Assembly: GCA_008973525.1 (NCBI GenBank)
Contig: WACJ01000060.1
Span: forward strand, 1,178,001 to 1,242,000
Length of the DNA stretch: 64,000 bases
Origin: Stenopsyche tienmushanensis
Lineage: Eukaryota; Arthropoda; Insecta; Trichoptera; Stenopsychidae
Direction of reading: 5' to 3'
In this document: positions 24,321 through 35,890 of the stretch, piece after piece
Layout of the letters: every line of letters begins with the position of its first letter
How positions within the stretch are numbered: position 1 is the first letter of the stretch
Position numbers and translations under genes: made by a program
Notes under the pieces: model-generated
Seen by the model: only the letters and a program-made list of their open reading frames with translations
The model's database searches: none
What the model was told of the DNA's origin: nothing

Positions 24321-27300
24321 GCAGTTTGATATTTAAATAGATGATATCAGAGTGTTATCTATGTTTCATCTGCATAAATTCGATTTAAATTCGTAATTAA
24401 GTATTTTATTGCAATGATATGCGCAGGAATATTAATTTGTTGAATACATGTATTTATATATTCAAACTTATTAATTTTTGTTGATGTATTTGATTGAAAT
24501 TATTTTCATTACAGATTCAATTTTTAAATCCTTAAGGTTATATTTATCGAAGTACAAAATCTCATTAGTTACATAACGATGAAATTCGTGATGAATTGAA
24601 AGGCTTACCTTCAATGAGTAAGTACCGAAGCTTCCTGTAGAAAGATCCTCTCCTAGGAATTGGTTCAGACGTTATGCAACTGTGCACTGAGATTTATCGC
24701 TAAATGTGGTTCCTTTACTGCATTCGTTACAAGAAATAAAAATGCAAGATATGTCTCAAGGGATTCCTTTGAACCAGATTGCTTTCGCTCAAAAAGATTT
24801 AAATCAAGCACTTAGCTCGAGACGAAATTATTTAAATATAAAAATGAGTCGTTTCACTCACGCTGTATACATGCTGATGTCTTTGAGATTCCGTAATATT
24901 TTCAGGCGTTTGTTTTTCTCTTAAGTCTCTTTTCATCCCTTTGTGCAGGGTGCTTTATTTGCAAGTAATATCTGGTGTAACGCCGAGGAAAAAATCCATT
25001 TATAAGAGCTCATCAAATGAATACTGTCGCCACATTCATCAATCACCTGTATAAAGATAACGGCAGGGAGGTGTTCGTGGCTGGATGAGGACCAGGTTTT
25101 TCTTATTAATCCACCTACAAAACTTGGGAGCTTATAACGAGCTTACCGAGACCGCTATAATGGTTGCTGGATGGTTGAAGTTTGATATTCGTGGCTGGAA
25201 ACAGCAGCTGATATCACTCCCTGAAAACGATAAAATGAAAATTATTAATTAAATCGCCGTATAAAGACGTGTTCAAAGTTGAACGGAAATTAATGGATTG
25301 GGTTTATGTAAAATGTCAATCTTATTAAAATATACACAGTACATCTCTTTCGTTTATTTACATCCTCAATTTAAATAATAAAGTTTAAACTAAACTAAAC
25401 GACAAGAGGTTTATGTATTTTTATTAAATAATTAACTGATTTTCTTGTCATCAGCCATACTTTTATCGGGTTCTTATTTTCTAAATCCATCTATGTTTAT
25501 TATTAAGATTTTTCATAATGATCAATATTTCAATGATATTTGTGGGAATTTTTGAATAAGATATATATTTAATTTAAGAAAATATTGTTAAAATAAACAT
25601 GATTAAGAGATTAAAATAATTTTGTTATAGAAAACGTTATATAAAAAAAACCATTACGAGTGTATAGAAAAATGGCACATTGGATTTATAACTCAAAAAA
25701 TTGATCAGTTTGTGTGATTGTGCAAATTACTTTATTAAAAATATTATGTTCAATAATGAGATTAATTGAAATGTATCAAAAAGAACTATAGATTTTCTTG
25801 AATTAGGACTGTACTACTTTTAATATATATTCGATAATAAACAGCTGTAACTTTGTTAGTTACATATAAGATCATTGATAATGCATAATATAATAGTTGA
25901 GATCCTTTTGAAACTATCCAGCCCGATCTACATCACGAACCTTTGTCAAAAGATAGTTTTCTTGTTTATATGCGAGTTGGAGTCCTTCTAAAATTAAGCT
26001 AGTAATTTATGAAGCAGCTTCATCAGCATCATTAGTTTCTTTGAAATCAGCATGCTCTACAATAATCTCAAATATGTCCTCTTCATTAAAAAAAATGTAA
26101 AAACCTTCAAACTCGTCGATCTGAGACAGTAGATTTCGTAAAGATAAAACTTTCACATTCACACATTGCAACAATACGATATAACATCAGAAATTGACTA
26201 TTCCCAATGAAGAAATGCTTTTGAGAAACACGTTTTGGGCATCGCTTCATCTCTTGCCAGAAAAAGAATAACTGAACTCAATCTACTTCAAATAGCTTTT
26301 TTATTATAGTGAAATCAATATTGAACAATTGAAAATTCTTTTCTTTCTTCACAAACATGCTGCCAAGTCATTTTAATCACTCAAATTGAACTTCTATCTG
26401 AAAAAGCGCTCTTTAACACATTTACCCAAGCGATACGCTGGGTTCAATATAAATAACAAATATGATATGGATGTGATTTATATGTGTGACTTTTGACATT
26501 TGTTTGTAATTGCACCATGATGATAATGATACTATATTCCATAACATATAATTAGCATTGCAATATTTTTCAGCTTTTCGAAAGGGTAATTGCACCATGA
26601 TGCACGGAATGTTCATTACTTGAAAAATACATTGATTTATCATGTAGAAATCCCATTGTTTGGGTTTTAATTTTCTTTCAATTTTTGAATATCGCTGTAT
26701 TTCTATCAGCCATTAACATTTAAATATGTTTTGATTAGTAACCAGATTGCTTTTAGTAATAAATTATGATTTTTAAACGCCATTATTTCTTTTATATAAT
26801 CGTATTTTATGAATTTCTACATTTTTATAATGGAATTGAAAACGTGATTATTCTATCTGCTTCGTGGTAGAAATAGAGTTAATTAAATTTACCGTCTTGA
26901 CCTTTTCCACGACATCGAGAATTTTATTTGTATAGTTTGTTCTGCCTCAGCGATTCACCTTAATCTAGGTCTCATTGTTTTTTTAATAGGGCAATAAACT
27001 AATTGGAAAGCATGTCTTAATGACTTTTATATAACTGAAAAAATATTATTGAATAGTATACCTCTAACGTGCTTCTATCGACTATGATGAGAAGCACGAT
27101 AAAAATTTAGTTCTGAAGAAGAATTTCATAACTTGGCAAGGTCTTTAATGAGAGATAAACTTTCACCAGGGAAATTAATTCAAAGACTTAAAGAAATAAT
27201 TAAGTGGAGAGCTTTTAAAAACTTTTAGTATTTTTACAAAAAACATAAAATAAATCTGGCACTAATCTAAAGAACAAAATTTTCATAACTATTTCTAATA

Positions 27301-28003
27301 GTAGTTCCTGGATTCTCGTTATAAAGGAACAAGTCTAGATAGGAAATCATCTCGTTTCCATCATGGAACGCAATTGAACATTACCACTTGACTATTTTTT
27401 ATTCCTAGATTTTTTAATGGAAATTGCCCACACCCGATAATAATGAATCAATTTGTTCACAATGCTGTATTTAAGGACGATAAAGCTCACTTACATGGCG
27501 CAGTACAATCATTGCATGTAATTTCATGGCTTGAGCTTTATTGAGTCTGGTTCAATTACATTAAATCGATTCGGCCTGGCAGTGGAAATGTTTTGAAAAT
27601 AGTTTAACCCTCTTAGCAACAAATTGATATATTTTTTTCTGAAACGATTTCCTTGAATGAGCACGATTTTCTTCTGTCCGATATTCCCTGTTTAATATTT
27701 AATTTGAGCATATTTAATCTAATCCGAATTTGATACATTACTGTGGAAATATTTTTTCTGTCTTAAAACTGTTTTAAAAATAATCCTTTTTGTAAATTTT
27801 ATGCACTTTAGAAGGCAATTATTAAATTAACAGCCTTTCTTAATCAATCTTCTTATTAACTCAAGCATAATTATTTTGTATGGTATGATAACACAAAATA
27901 CAATGTCTAGCTAATAAATAATGAAACATGTATTGCAACTTTATTTTAAGAAAGAAAGCCAATATCTTCGCCCATCAGTGTTATTCGTTAGCTATGAGCC
28001 ATA
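24321..28003. other. AT-rich non-coding stretch
   Basis: No supportable gene. It contains an exact 17-bp direct repeat spaced 80 bp apart (26506-26602). Confidence 0.5.
26506..26602 (+). repeat. Two exact 17-bp direct repeats
   Basis: gtaattgcaccatgatg occurs at 26506-26522 and again at 26586-26602, exactly 80 bp apart. It may mark a small local duplication, filler DNA at a repaired break, or the target duplication of a degraded insertion. Confidence 0.75.
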
Positions 28004-28769
28004 TCCCGAAAGTAAGTGTACTGTGACGATAACGGGCTGTGTTTTTTTTGTTTTTTAAAATTTGGCCATACTGAGTGGTAGAAGAAGATCTATTGACAAA
28101 GCGAGCATCGCAGAAATATGGTAATAGGTAAATTCACGTTGTAGTGTCCAGTTGCGTGAAAGATATTGCGAAAGGATAGGTTAATAGCGCCCATGAGTTT
28201 CTTGCGCGACTTAGATTGGAAGGTGAGGATTTTCTTAACTCTATTGTGACTGGAGATAAAAAGTAGGTGGATCATTATATGTTTGAGTCAAAAAGACAGT
28301 CGTCACAGTTCCCCACAATTCCCCATCTGCCAAAATATAAAATTCGGACAAAACCACAATTTCGGACAAAGAAATCATGGCCTGGGGATGAGAGGAGTGT
28401 ACTTTTTGCACGACAATGCCCGTCCTCACTCAGCCTTAGCCACCAAGACACTATTGGACTTATTTGGTTGGGATATTTTGAATCACCTCCCGTATTCCTC
28501 TGACTTCGCGCCATCAGATTATCATCTTTTCCCTTTTCTGAAAGAACACATGGTTAGAATTGCATTTTATACCGACGAGCAAGTGCAGAAAGAGGTTCTG
28601 AATTGAGGAAAAGAGCTTGCGAGAGAGTTATTCGAGGAGAGCATAAAGAAGCTTGTTGGACTGCTCATCAGATGCATTGAACGAGATGACGAATCTGTTG
28701 AAACATAGTTAACAAGTGTATCAACAATATCCTGTATTTAAAAAAAAAATAGTACACTTACTTTCGGGA
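28004..28769 (+). mobile_element. Mariner-family element, copy 2 (766 bp, deleted)
   Basis: The termini TCCCGAAAGTAAGTGTACT.. (left) and its inverse at the right end are bordered by TA at 28002-28003 and 28770-28771. It is the same family as 2689-3077, in opposite orientation. It retains much of the catalytic half of the transposase but is shorter than the usual 1.3 kb and has stops and frameshifts. It is therefore inactive on its own. Confidence 0.92.
28225..28720 (+). pseudogene. Mariner (D34D) transposase remnant
   Basis: Reading begins with a recognisable segment containing I-V-T-G-D (first catalytic Asp, about 28254), where the usual Trp after it is a TAG stop, then ..HYMFESKRQSSQ. A frameshift plus apparent deletion follows near 28330-28390. 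The second frame (28283-28606) then carries YFLHDNARPHSA with the second Asp, and SSDFAPSDYHLFPFLKEHM with the third. There are 34 residues between the second and third Asp, the mariner D34D signature. TGA at 28604-28606 replaces the usual Trp, and homology continues past it (GKELARELFEESIKK). All three catalytic Asp codons survive, but the reading frame is broken at least three times. Confidence 0.9.
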
Positions 28770-30997
28770 TATTAATCGTAATTTCTGGTATTCACAGGTT
28801 TTCTTCTACGTATTAGTAATGATTTTAAAAAGATTGTTTTGAGAGTAGACTTGATTTTTGACAAAAATTCACCCAAGCTAAATTAGAACAGAAGGAACAT
28901 GCAACAATGGAATTATTACTACGTTCATGATGGGAAATGAATATGGCATAGTATTAAGTTATCTCTCCATCAGGATTGCAATTAAAAATTCTGCACGTTC
29001 ATTGCATACACGTCAAATTAGACATACAGTCATTAACATGCCACTGCACTTCATTCTCCAGGCTCCATATTTTGACCCAGATACTCTATTATTAAGCCTG
29101 ACGTTGCCTCAAAAATAGTTTCAACCTGCTCGGATATTCAGGAATTATTTATGCATATAAAACGTAATTGTTGTGGAGAGCTCGAATTGTTTTCTTCGTA
29201 TTTACATCTATTCTTTGTATGAAAGCCGCTTAATTAATAAAGTTATAACGATTTGAATCATGGCTCCATATTCAGGATTTAATGTTGGAGTGATGCGAAG
29301 CCTGGATTAATTCTGTTTTCTTGCGAGTATGCCTTTGCCACAAATGAATTAGTCGCATTAACTGCCATGAAAGGAAGGAAGGAGTCTAGGAAAGAGCAGG
29401 CGCCACGACCTACTCGGAAGGAATTTTAATGTCGGCAAATTTAATTAAAGACTTGTTTCAATATGTGTGTTAAGTCGTTAGTCTGCGGCGAAGACTTATC
29501 CGCAAGAGATCTCGTAAGGATGCACGCATACGATGATGTGGAATGCCGCCGAGGATGTAAGATGCGAACTCGCATTAATAAAATCCTTAAATGGTACGCA
29601 TTCTCAATTTTATTACATACATGGAATTCATCTCAAACACTACTGTTCGCATGGGAATGTAAATGCCCGCTGTGAAAATGCATTTCATTTGAGACACATT
29701 TTTAACATTCTACTTAATACTGTTGTTAGGTACTACTGTTTGATTTATGATCATATTTATATTGATATGTTTAAAGTGAAATATTTAGACCAAAGACTGA
29801 AGAAGTTCTTATGTGACATTGTAGGCTGTTATTTTATGATCAAGGCGGGAATACAAGCAAGATCATTAAAACCATATACGACATACGCAATGAAGTATTA
29901 ACTGTCAAAACATGTGATGGGGGCATAGAAAATTTAAATTAGGCAATAGAGAATGAATTAAAATGTTTAGGTCAGGATAATACTTAGAGGAAGACTATCA
30001 CATTTCCTATATTATTTTTGTATGAAGTATAGGTTCCGAAGAATACTGTGCAAAAAAAGAGAAGGTATTCATATAAAATAAAATGTATTATACATAGGTT
30101 CTATTGCTTAAAATCAACTCAAAATAAGCAATTTTTAAGCACAAATATAATATATCAAATTTGTAGTATTCAATTAAAGAAGTTATAAATGTGTAGTTTT
30201 CAATTAAAATCTGAATAATGATGCATCGCATGTGCAGACTGCAGCATATCATGTTTGATGCAATATAGACAACAATGCACATTTCTAACCGTGTTAAAGC
30301 GAAAATATCTGTACATATTTTTGATTGTGTTATTTCACAACTGTGCAAAAAAGTCTTTTGCAAAAATAAAATTGGGCGTACTTTCAATTTCCCAAAGTTG
30401 ATAGCACGCTAAAAATCTTTTCCAAAATATGGACAAAAATCTGATTAAATGACGACGAAAAACATATTATCGAGTTACAATTCATATATGTACTCTATTT
30501 TAAATTGAAATTTTTTTAGTTATATAGGACTTGAAGCCGATAGCGTTTAAAACGCTCAAATTAAATCTGAATCTTCATAAAGAGATATCAGCATCTAATT
30601 TATTGTGCCACTGCTGGGTTACATTATTTGAATTGACTTTTTGTAAAGTGGTACTTAATGGGACACGATTTCCTGCATAATGTAAATTTGATTTATATAT
30701 GTATCGTTTTCTATAAAAAAAATCTCTGCGAAATTGTAAAATGCCTACATTTTTTATCTTATTTTAAATGGAGAAAATCTAATTTTACTTCTCGTTCGGA
30801 TCCCGTTCGCTTTTTTGGTTTTATCTATTCGCATGAATTCAATTTAACCAAACTTACTCTGCATGGTAATCAAATTACTTTCTCCATTTTTAATATACAA
30901 TTATTGTTGGTAAATGATACATTTTTGATCCTATGCGTGATTATTAGATTTTTGAAATTATCATATTTCATTAAGATTAGCGTATTTCCTGGCTGAT

Positions 30998-31024
30998 GGG
31001 TGTTAATGCAGTGAATGTACACCC
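30998..31024. repeat. Short inverted repeat upstream of the GC-rich hairpin
   Basis: gggtgt (30998-31003) pairs with acaccc (31019-31024). It lies 24 bp before the stronger hairpin. Confidence 0.45.
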
Positions 31025-31048
31025 GTGTGGCGTAATGCGATATAAATC

Positions 31049-31080
31049 AACGCTATGACGCTCCGGTGCGTCATGGCGTT
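31049..31080 (+). repeat. GC-rich hairpin with 13-bp arms
   Basis: aacgctatgacgc (31049-31061) and gcgtcatggcgtt (31068-31080) flank the 6-nt loop tccggt. The single mismatch would be a U-G wobble if transcribed from this strand, so the RNA stem would be unbroken. It sits in an otherwise AT-rich area next to another short inverted repeat. It might be a structured RNA, a transposon end or a protein site; nothing decides between them. Confidence 0.65.
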
Positions 31081-34000
31081 AGTTGTCCAAGCGGCTGTTA
31101 AATTCTCAATGTTGATGATTAGTGTTGTGTAAATATCCATGTACAAGTAGTTTGAATAGACAATTGTCTGTGTAATGTTCTACCTCTCCTAAACAATACA
31201 TTTTGCTCCAATATGGTAACTATATTTTTTATTAAGAATGTACTTGTACAATATTAAAATCAGGTTTTTTTTTCATAGCGAAACACAAATATTTCGAATG
31301 AATTTAATCTGCTGAATAAGCCTATTCAAGAAATATTCCATTACATTAGTTTCAGCTGGATTTACTGACTGTGAAATTTAGAACATTTTCAAGGCTTTCC
31401 GCTAAACTAATTTGCTATGAAAGAGACCCGCAAAATAAGAAAAATATTGGAGGAAATCATGTATCAATCTCAAAAGTCGAGTTTTGTTTGAGTACGATAG
31501 TGATTTTGATCATTTTTCAATATAATAAAGAAATATTTACAATACAATTCAACTCGAATGATAGTTAAAATGTATTCATTGGATCTCACTGCTGTAATGA
31601 CTTTCGTAGATTTAATTGTAAGCTTATGTTTTGAAATTGTGCTCCGAATGTGCTCAATGAAATTGAATCAATTTACTTCTAATAAAAGCAAAATATTAAA
31701 TTTCTTACAAAATTTTAACAAAAATAGTGCGAAATATGAAAGCCCAAATTGGAAGAAATTATTTTTCGAAGTTTTTATATATTGTCAAGATGATTCAGCT
31801 TTTTATCAACACATATAATAATCATGATTGACAGAAGAAGATTATTAATAATATGGGTAGCGAATGACAATAAAAAATCCAGGATTTGTTCATAATTGAT
31901 CATAATTGGGTCGCAATATTGTTGAAGATAACTGTTAGCGAGTTTCCATTAAAATGTGAAAAATCTATAGAATATGAAACGTATTAAATTAAAGTGTGTT
32001 AAAAAGTGTATTTTAGAGTTACACAAAGCACTTCAAAATAATTTGAATTGTTTTAAAATAACTACATAATTAATTGTATCGTAAAATGTAACTGAGCAAA
32101 TATATGTATATGTAATACATTATATTGAGTATCTACATTTTGTTTGGCATTTGCTACAGATCAATCAAAAGTCTTTGTCTAAATTCACATATATACTTAA
32201 CTTTTATAAGGATTATTTTAAAAGCATAAAAATAATTTATATTCAGCAATATCATGAATAAAACAATACCTACATTTTAGTTATGTCATTGATGTAGCTT
32301 GTAAATAATATAAACTACAATTCATATTATTATTTGTATTGAAATATTGATTTTGTTCCTTGCTTGGCTTTGACTTTATTTCAAGAAAAAAGTTGTATAT
32401 TGTTATCCGATGTATTTATGAATGTAGATAAGGGTTGGTTGTTGGCATATCTTAAAAAGTATTTTATTGTTATATGTATTTAAGGGTCAATGGGAGAAAT
32501 GTAAATGAACCCCATATAGATCCACTTTAAATCTTTCATTTGCGAATAGAAGAGTCGGATATTGGTAGGGTGGGTGGGAAAAAAAGGTATTCAAAGGCAC
32601 ACCTCTTTTTCTTTATTGGTTATTGAAAAATGTTCGCAAGGGACATTTGCATGGCCTAGGCATGCTATTTCACAAAAGAGAGGTAAAGAGTAATAGAAAA
32701 ATGAGATTTTGTTTTGCATGCTGTTTGGGATTCAAGACGAGATGGGAAATTTACATAGTATATACATGAAATTTATATATTCGCCGAAATAAAAATTTGT
32801 CTTTACAACTTATTTTATTTCCGGGAAAATCCCCGCATTCAAAATATTTCTATCGAATATTCATCGATTCTTTTTAGCGGCGACGCAAGTGGGTTACTTA
32901 GGATTTGCCCGGACACTGCATTTGAGGGGTGCAAATCAAAGTTTTCCAAAGTTGAGAGAAATCATATAAATCTATTGGGGCTCACGTGTTCCATTGGATA
33001 GGATGGCTGAAAATTTATGTGACAACGAATAAATCTTGAACTTGGACCGGACACTTTTTAGTTTTGGTAAAGCCCTTGAGGATTGATTTTATCAACCGTA
33101 CAAGTGCTGGCGAAGAAGAGAAAAAACAACTTGGTCACGATTTATTTAAAAATAGTTTTTTGCGCCCACTCATGAGACTGTTTGTCCATGGGCGTACATT
33201 TTGCCTATGGAACTTCTAAAGATAAGAGAAACACATTTAGATTTGTATGAATGAAAGTGGGTGTGAGTAATACGATAGGGAAATATAAAAGATTTACGTA
33301 GTGTAATATAGAAATATTCTTTGATATTTGGTATATATTTGATCCAAAAACCATATCGAAGTCAAACGAAATAATGTTAACATAATAGGATTAAAATTAA
33401 TTATTAAGTTATAGTACCTGTCACAACTATCAAGTGTATGAACATTTGCATGGTATTTATATAGTTTGGATCCAAAATTAATTCTATATAGACAAATTAA
33501 TAAGAGACAAGCATTTTAATCATCAGATCTAGTAGTCCTTGATTGGGAATTCTATAGGACTTCATATGGAACTGTATAAAAATTCCATGCCACTTAAAAA
33601 GTCTCCAATATGGATATGCCTTGTATTTGATAGTTCATTTGTAATAAAGACATTATTTTATGTAACAATATCCTTCATATAAACTTATATTTTTAATCAC
33701 AAAAATAATTTTACACGTATGAAAGTAGTCATCGATGTAAATTGGATTGAAAATTAATTTATATTCGATAGTCAAGTTAGATATTGAAAGAACAATTCTG
33801 TAATATAAGCAGATAGCTGCAATAAAGCTTCCATATTAATGGAGTATCATAGATAAGGCAATATCACATTACATTGTCTAATATACGAAAATGCACGATG
33901 GTGCAAAATTACATCGCAGAATCATATGCAAATGCGATTTGAAATTTAAATCTGACGAAAGACGATTTTCACGCGATAAGAAAAGTTGGAAATTCATAGA

Positions 34001-34870
34001 AAGTACAATAAAGTTCAACCATAAAAATTCTCATTTCGTATCCGAGTACTGCACACATTCTTCACGTAGTTCCATATATTTTACATCACACCCTGATTAT
34101 GACTTCGTTATTACTGCAATATGCGCGAGATTATGCATCAGACGGGTCGTAAAGTATAAACGTCGGTAAGGATGCAAAATGCAATTTAAAAAGTCCTTAA
34201 GTATTCACCTCGCATACATAAATTAGGGGTCGTAAATTGTCTATTAAGATCAGGGACGCGAGGAAACCCTATGAGCAATTGAATATTCATACTGTAAATA
34301 TATCCTTTACCTTTGGATCGAAGGCACGTTAATAAGTCCTTGACTAACAAATCACCAGCTCTGAGAAAGCGTACGTTAACTGGAAAAGGTTGAATTCATT
34401 TTTCGAAAGTCAGTACAAATGATGTTAATTTATAGCATGGATTCATTTAAAAAAATGTATACAAATATAATAACACTGCAAAATGTGCGAGTTGAATCTC
34501 TCGGTTCAAAGATTTGCCTCGTAATATAAAATATCAGCATAAATTATTAAAACTACTAACTTTTGCAAGAAACATGATCATTTATCAACTTAAATAATAT
34601 ACGACACGGGTTGAACCGCACTTTTTACATAAACACTACCTCATAGTAATATTTTATAAGCGGGGCTGTAATCTGTAAAGAAGAAAAAAGCAAGCATTCA
34701 CCGCGACATAAAAAAATAATTTTCGCTCAAATAAACATATTATAGGGCGGGTGTATATGCGCTGGAGGTATATAGAGGGAACGAAACATTTTAAGGACCC
34801 CTGGAGAGTAGTTGCCTTACTAGAATTTCACTATCGGATTTGAGGGATAATTTAAGCCTTTTTCTTTTGT

Positions 34871-34878
34871 GTCTGTAG
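34871..34878 (+). repeat. Left target-site duplication of the hAT element
   Basis: gtctgtag, identical to 35883-35890. Eight base pairs is the diagnostic hAT duplication length. Confidence 0.93.
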
Positions 34879-34888
34879 TAGGGAATCC

Positions 34889-34972
34889 AATCCCGGGATC
34901 CCGGGATCCCGGACAGTTTTAGGTACTTAAGAATCCCGGGATTAGAAAACGTAATCCCGAAAATCCCGGGAT
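34889..34972. repeat. Left subterminal CCCGGG/ATCCCGGGAT repeat cluster
   Basis: Overlapping palindromes CCCGGGATCCCGGGATCCCGG are followed by further ATCCCGGGAT copies. A mirror cluster is at about 35797-35872 near the right end. Repeated palindromic subterminal motifs are typical hAT transposase-binding arrays. Confidence 0.8.
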
Positions 34973-35471
34973 TGAAATTTTTATCTAACAGAAATCGTAT
35001 ACCTCACCAATACGATGAAGGCTACTAAATCGAGACATTCCCGACGAAATCTAGACGCTTGGAAACAGTGGCGTAATTACTAATTGGCGAACTTAGGCGA
35101 TGCATAGGAGCAGTGATTGTCTAATCTATGTATACATATATAGCGTACATGTATGTTTTTCAAATTGTTATAGTAACCGTTCCCTACCGGTGATGTATTT
35201 ACTACACCTCGACGAATAATGGGAATATCGATATGAAATATAATAGATACGGGGTTCAAAATTTTTATATTCCTCCGTAATATAATTACAAATCACATCA
35301 AAGTATTATAGTATATAAGTATTCATCTGCAGCGACGGAAATAAATAATTTGTCGGGAAATTGGGAAATCGGGAATTTTGCAATTTTTAGTCCGTGTCTC
35401 AGCAGAAAAGAGTTTTATCAGTCACATTGATGGTGATATACGAAAATGAGGGCTCTCGCAATCATTAACTC

Positions 35472-35633
35472 GAACTAGCATTTAAATATCTGATGACGAT
35501 ACCTCCAACGAGTGTGGAAACTGAGCGTGCATTTTCAGCAGCAAGTTGTCCGACTTCCAAAATCAGATCCAGACTAAATGACGAAACACTAATGTTTAAT
35601 GTTAATGTTACTTCGGGCATATTTTCAAAATAA
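35472..35633 (+). pseudogene. hAT transposase C-terminal dimerisation segment (truncated)
   Basis: The open stretch begins with E-L-A-F-K-Y-L and contains P-T-S-V-E-T-E-R-A-F-S-A-A followed by K-I-R-S-R-L. This is the hallmark of the hAT C-terminal dimerisation domain (consensus LA..yLsiPatS..sER.FS.ag...s.kRsrL). It ends in TAA at 35631-35633. An in-frame TAA lies just upstream (35466) and no BED finger or RNase-H-like catalytic region remains. Confidence 0.88.
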
Positions 35634-35796
35634 TATTTTAATTTTTTATTGTTTTATTTATCTATTTTTGAATTGTATTTTTATCTTTTCTTAAATAAAT
35701 AAAATTCTTTGGCCTTCAAGTGATTTTTTATATTGAACAAATGGACTTATTAGTAATTTTTGATCAAATACATCAAGGTTATTTCTTAAAATATTG

Positions 35797-35872
35797 AAAA
35801 TCCCAATCCCGGGATCCCGGGATTGTCTAATGAAATCCCGAAATCCCGGGATCGAAATTTTGGCTCGGGATT
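35797..35872. repeat. Right subterminal CCCGGG repeat cluster of the hAT element
   Basis: Contains ATCCCGGGATCCCGGGAT followed by two more partial copies. It mirrors the left cluster. Confidence 0.8.
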
Positions 35873-35882
35873 GGATTCCCTA

Positions 35883-35890
35883 GTCTGTAG
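35883..35890 (+). repeat. Right target-site duplication of the hAT element
   Basis: gtctgtag, identical to 34871-34878. Confidence 0.93.

Larger units (their letters stand above)
28772..34870. other. Non-coding stretch, no recognised gene
   Basis: Several unusually long open frames for such AT-rich DNA occur on the plus strand (29533-29901, 122 codons; 30658-30996, 112; 33891-34169, 92). None has a motif, codon pattern or splice context I can defend. 29330-29560 and 32480-33200 are somewhat GC-richer. A strong GC-rich hairpin lies at 31049-31080. Confidence 0.45.
34879..35882 (+). mobile_element. Non-autonomous hAT element, about 1.0 kb
   Basis: The termini are perfect 17-bp inverted repeats (TAGGGAATCCAATCCCG at the left and its complement at 35866-35882) flanked by the exact 8-bp duplication gtctgtag. 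Subterminal regions on both sides carry clustered ATCCCGGGAT palindromes, likely transposase-binding repeats. Only the last part of the transposase gene remains (35472-35633), so mobility would need a helper in trans. The exact duplication implies that the boundaries are intact. Confidence 0.93.

Noticed and set aside
29533..29901. 122-codon plus-strand open frame as a gene
   Set aside because: No motif, no splice or codon evidence, and an overlapping competing frame; kept only as a remark.
30658..30996. 112-codon plus-strand open frame as a gene
   Set aside because: Composition (Phe, Ile, Leu, Asn, Lys) is what AT-rich DNA gives by chance; no domain is recognisable.
31371..31818. Two adjoining plus-strand frames (65 and 86 codons) as a split gene
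   Set aside because: No homology recognised and composition typical of translated AT-rich non-coding DNA.
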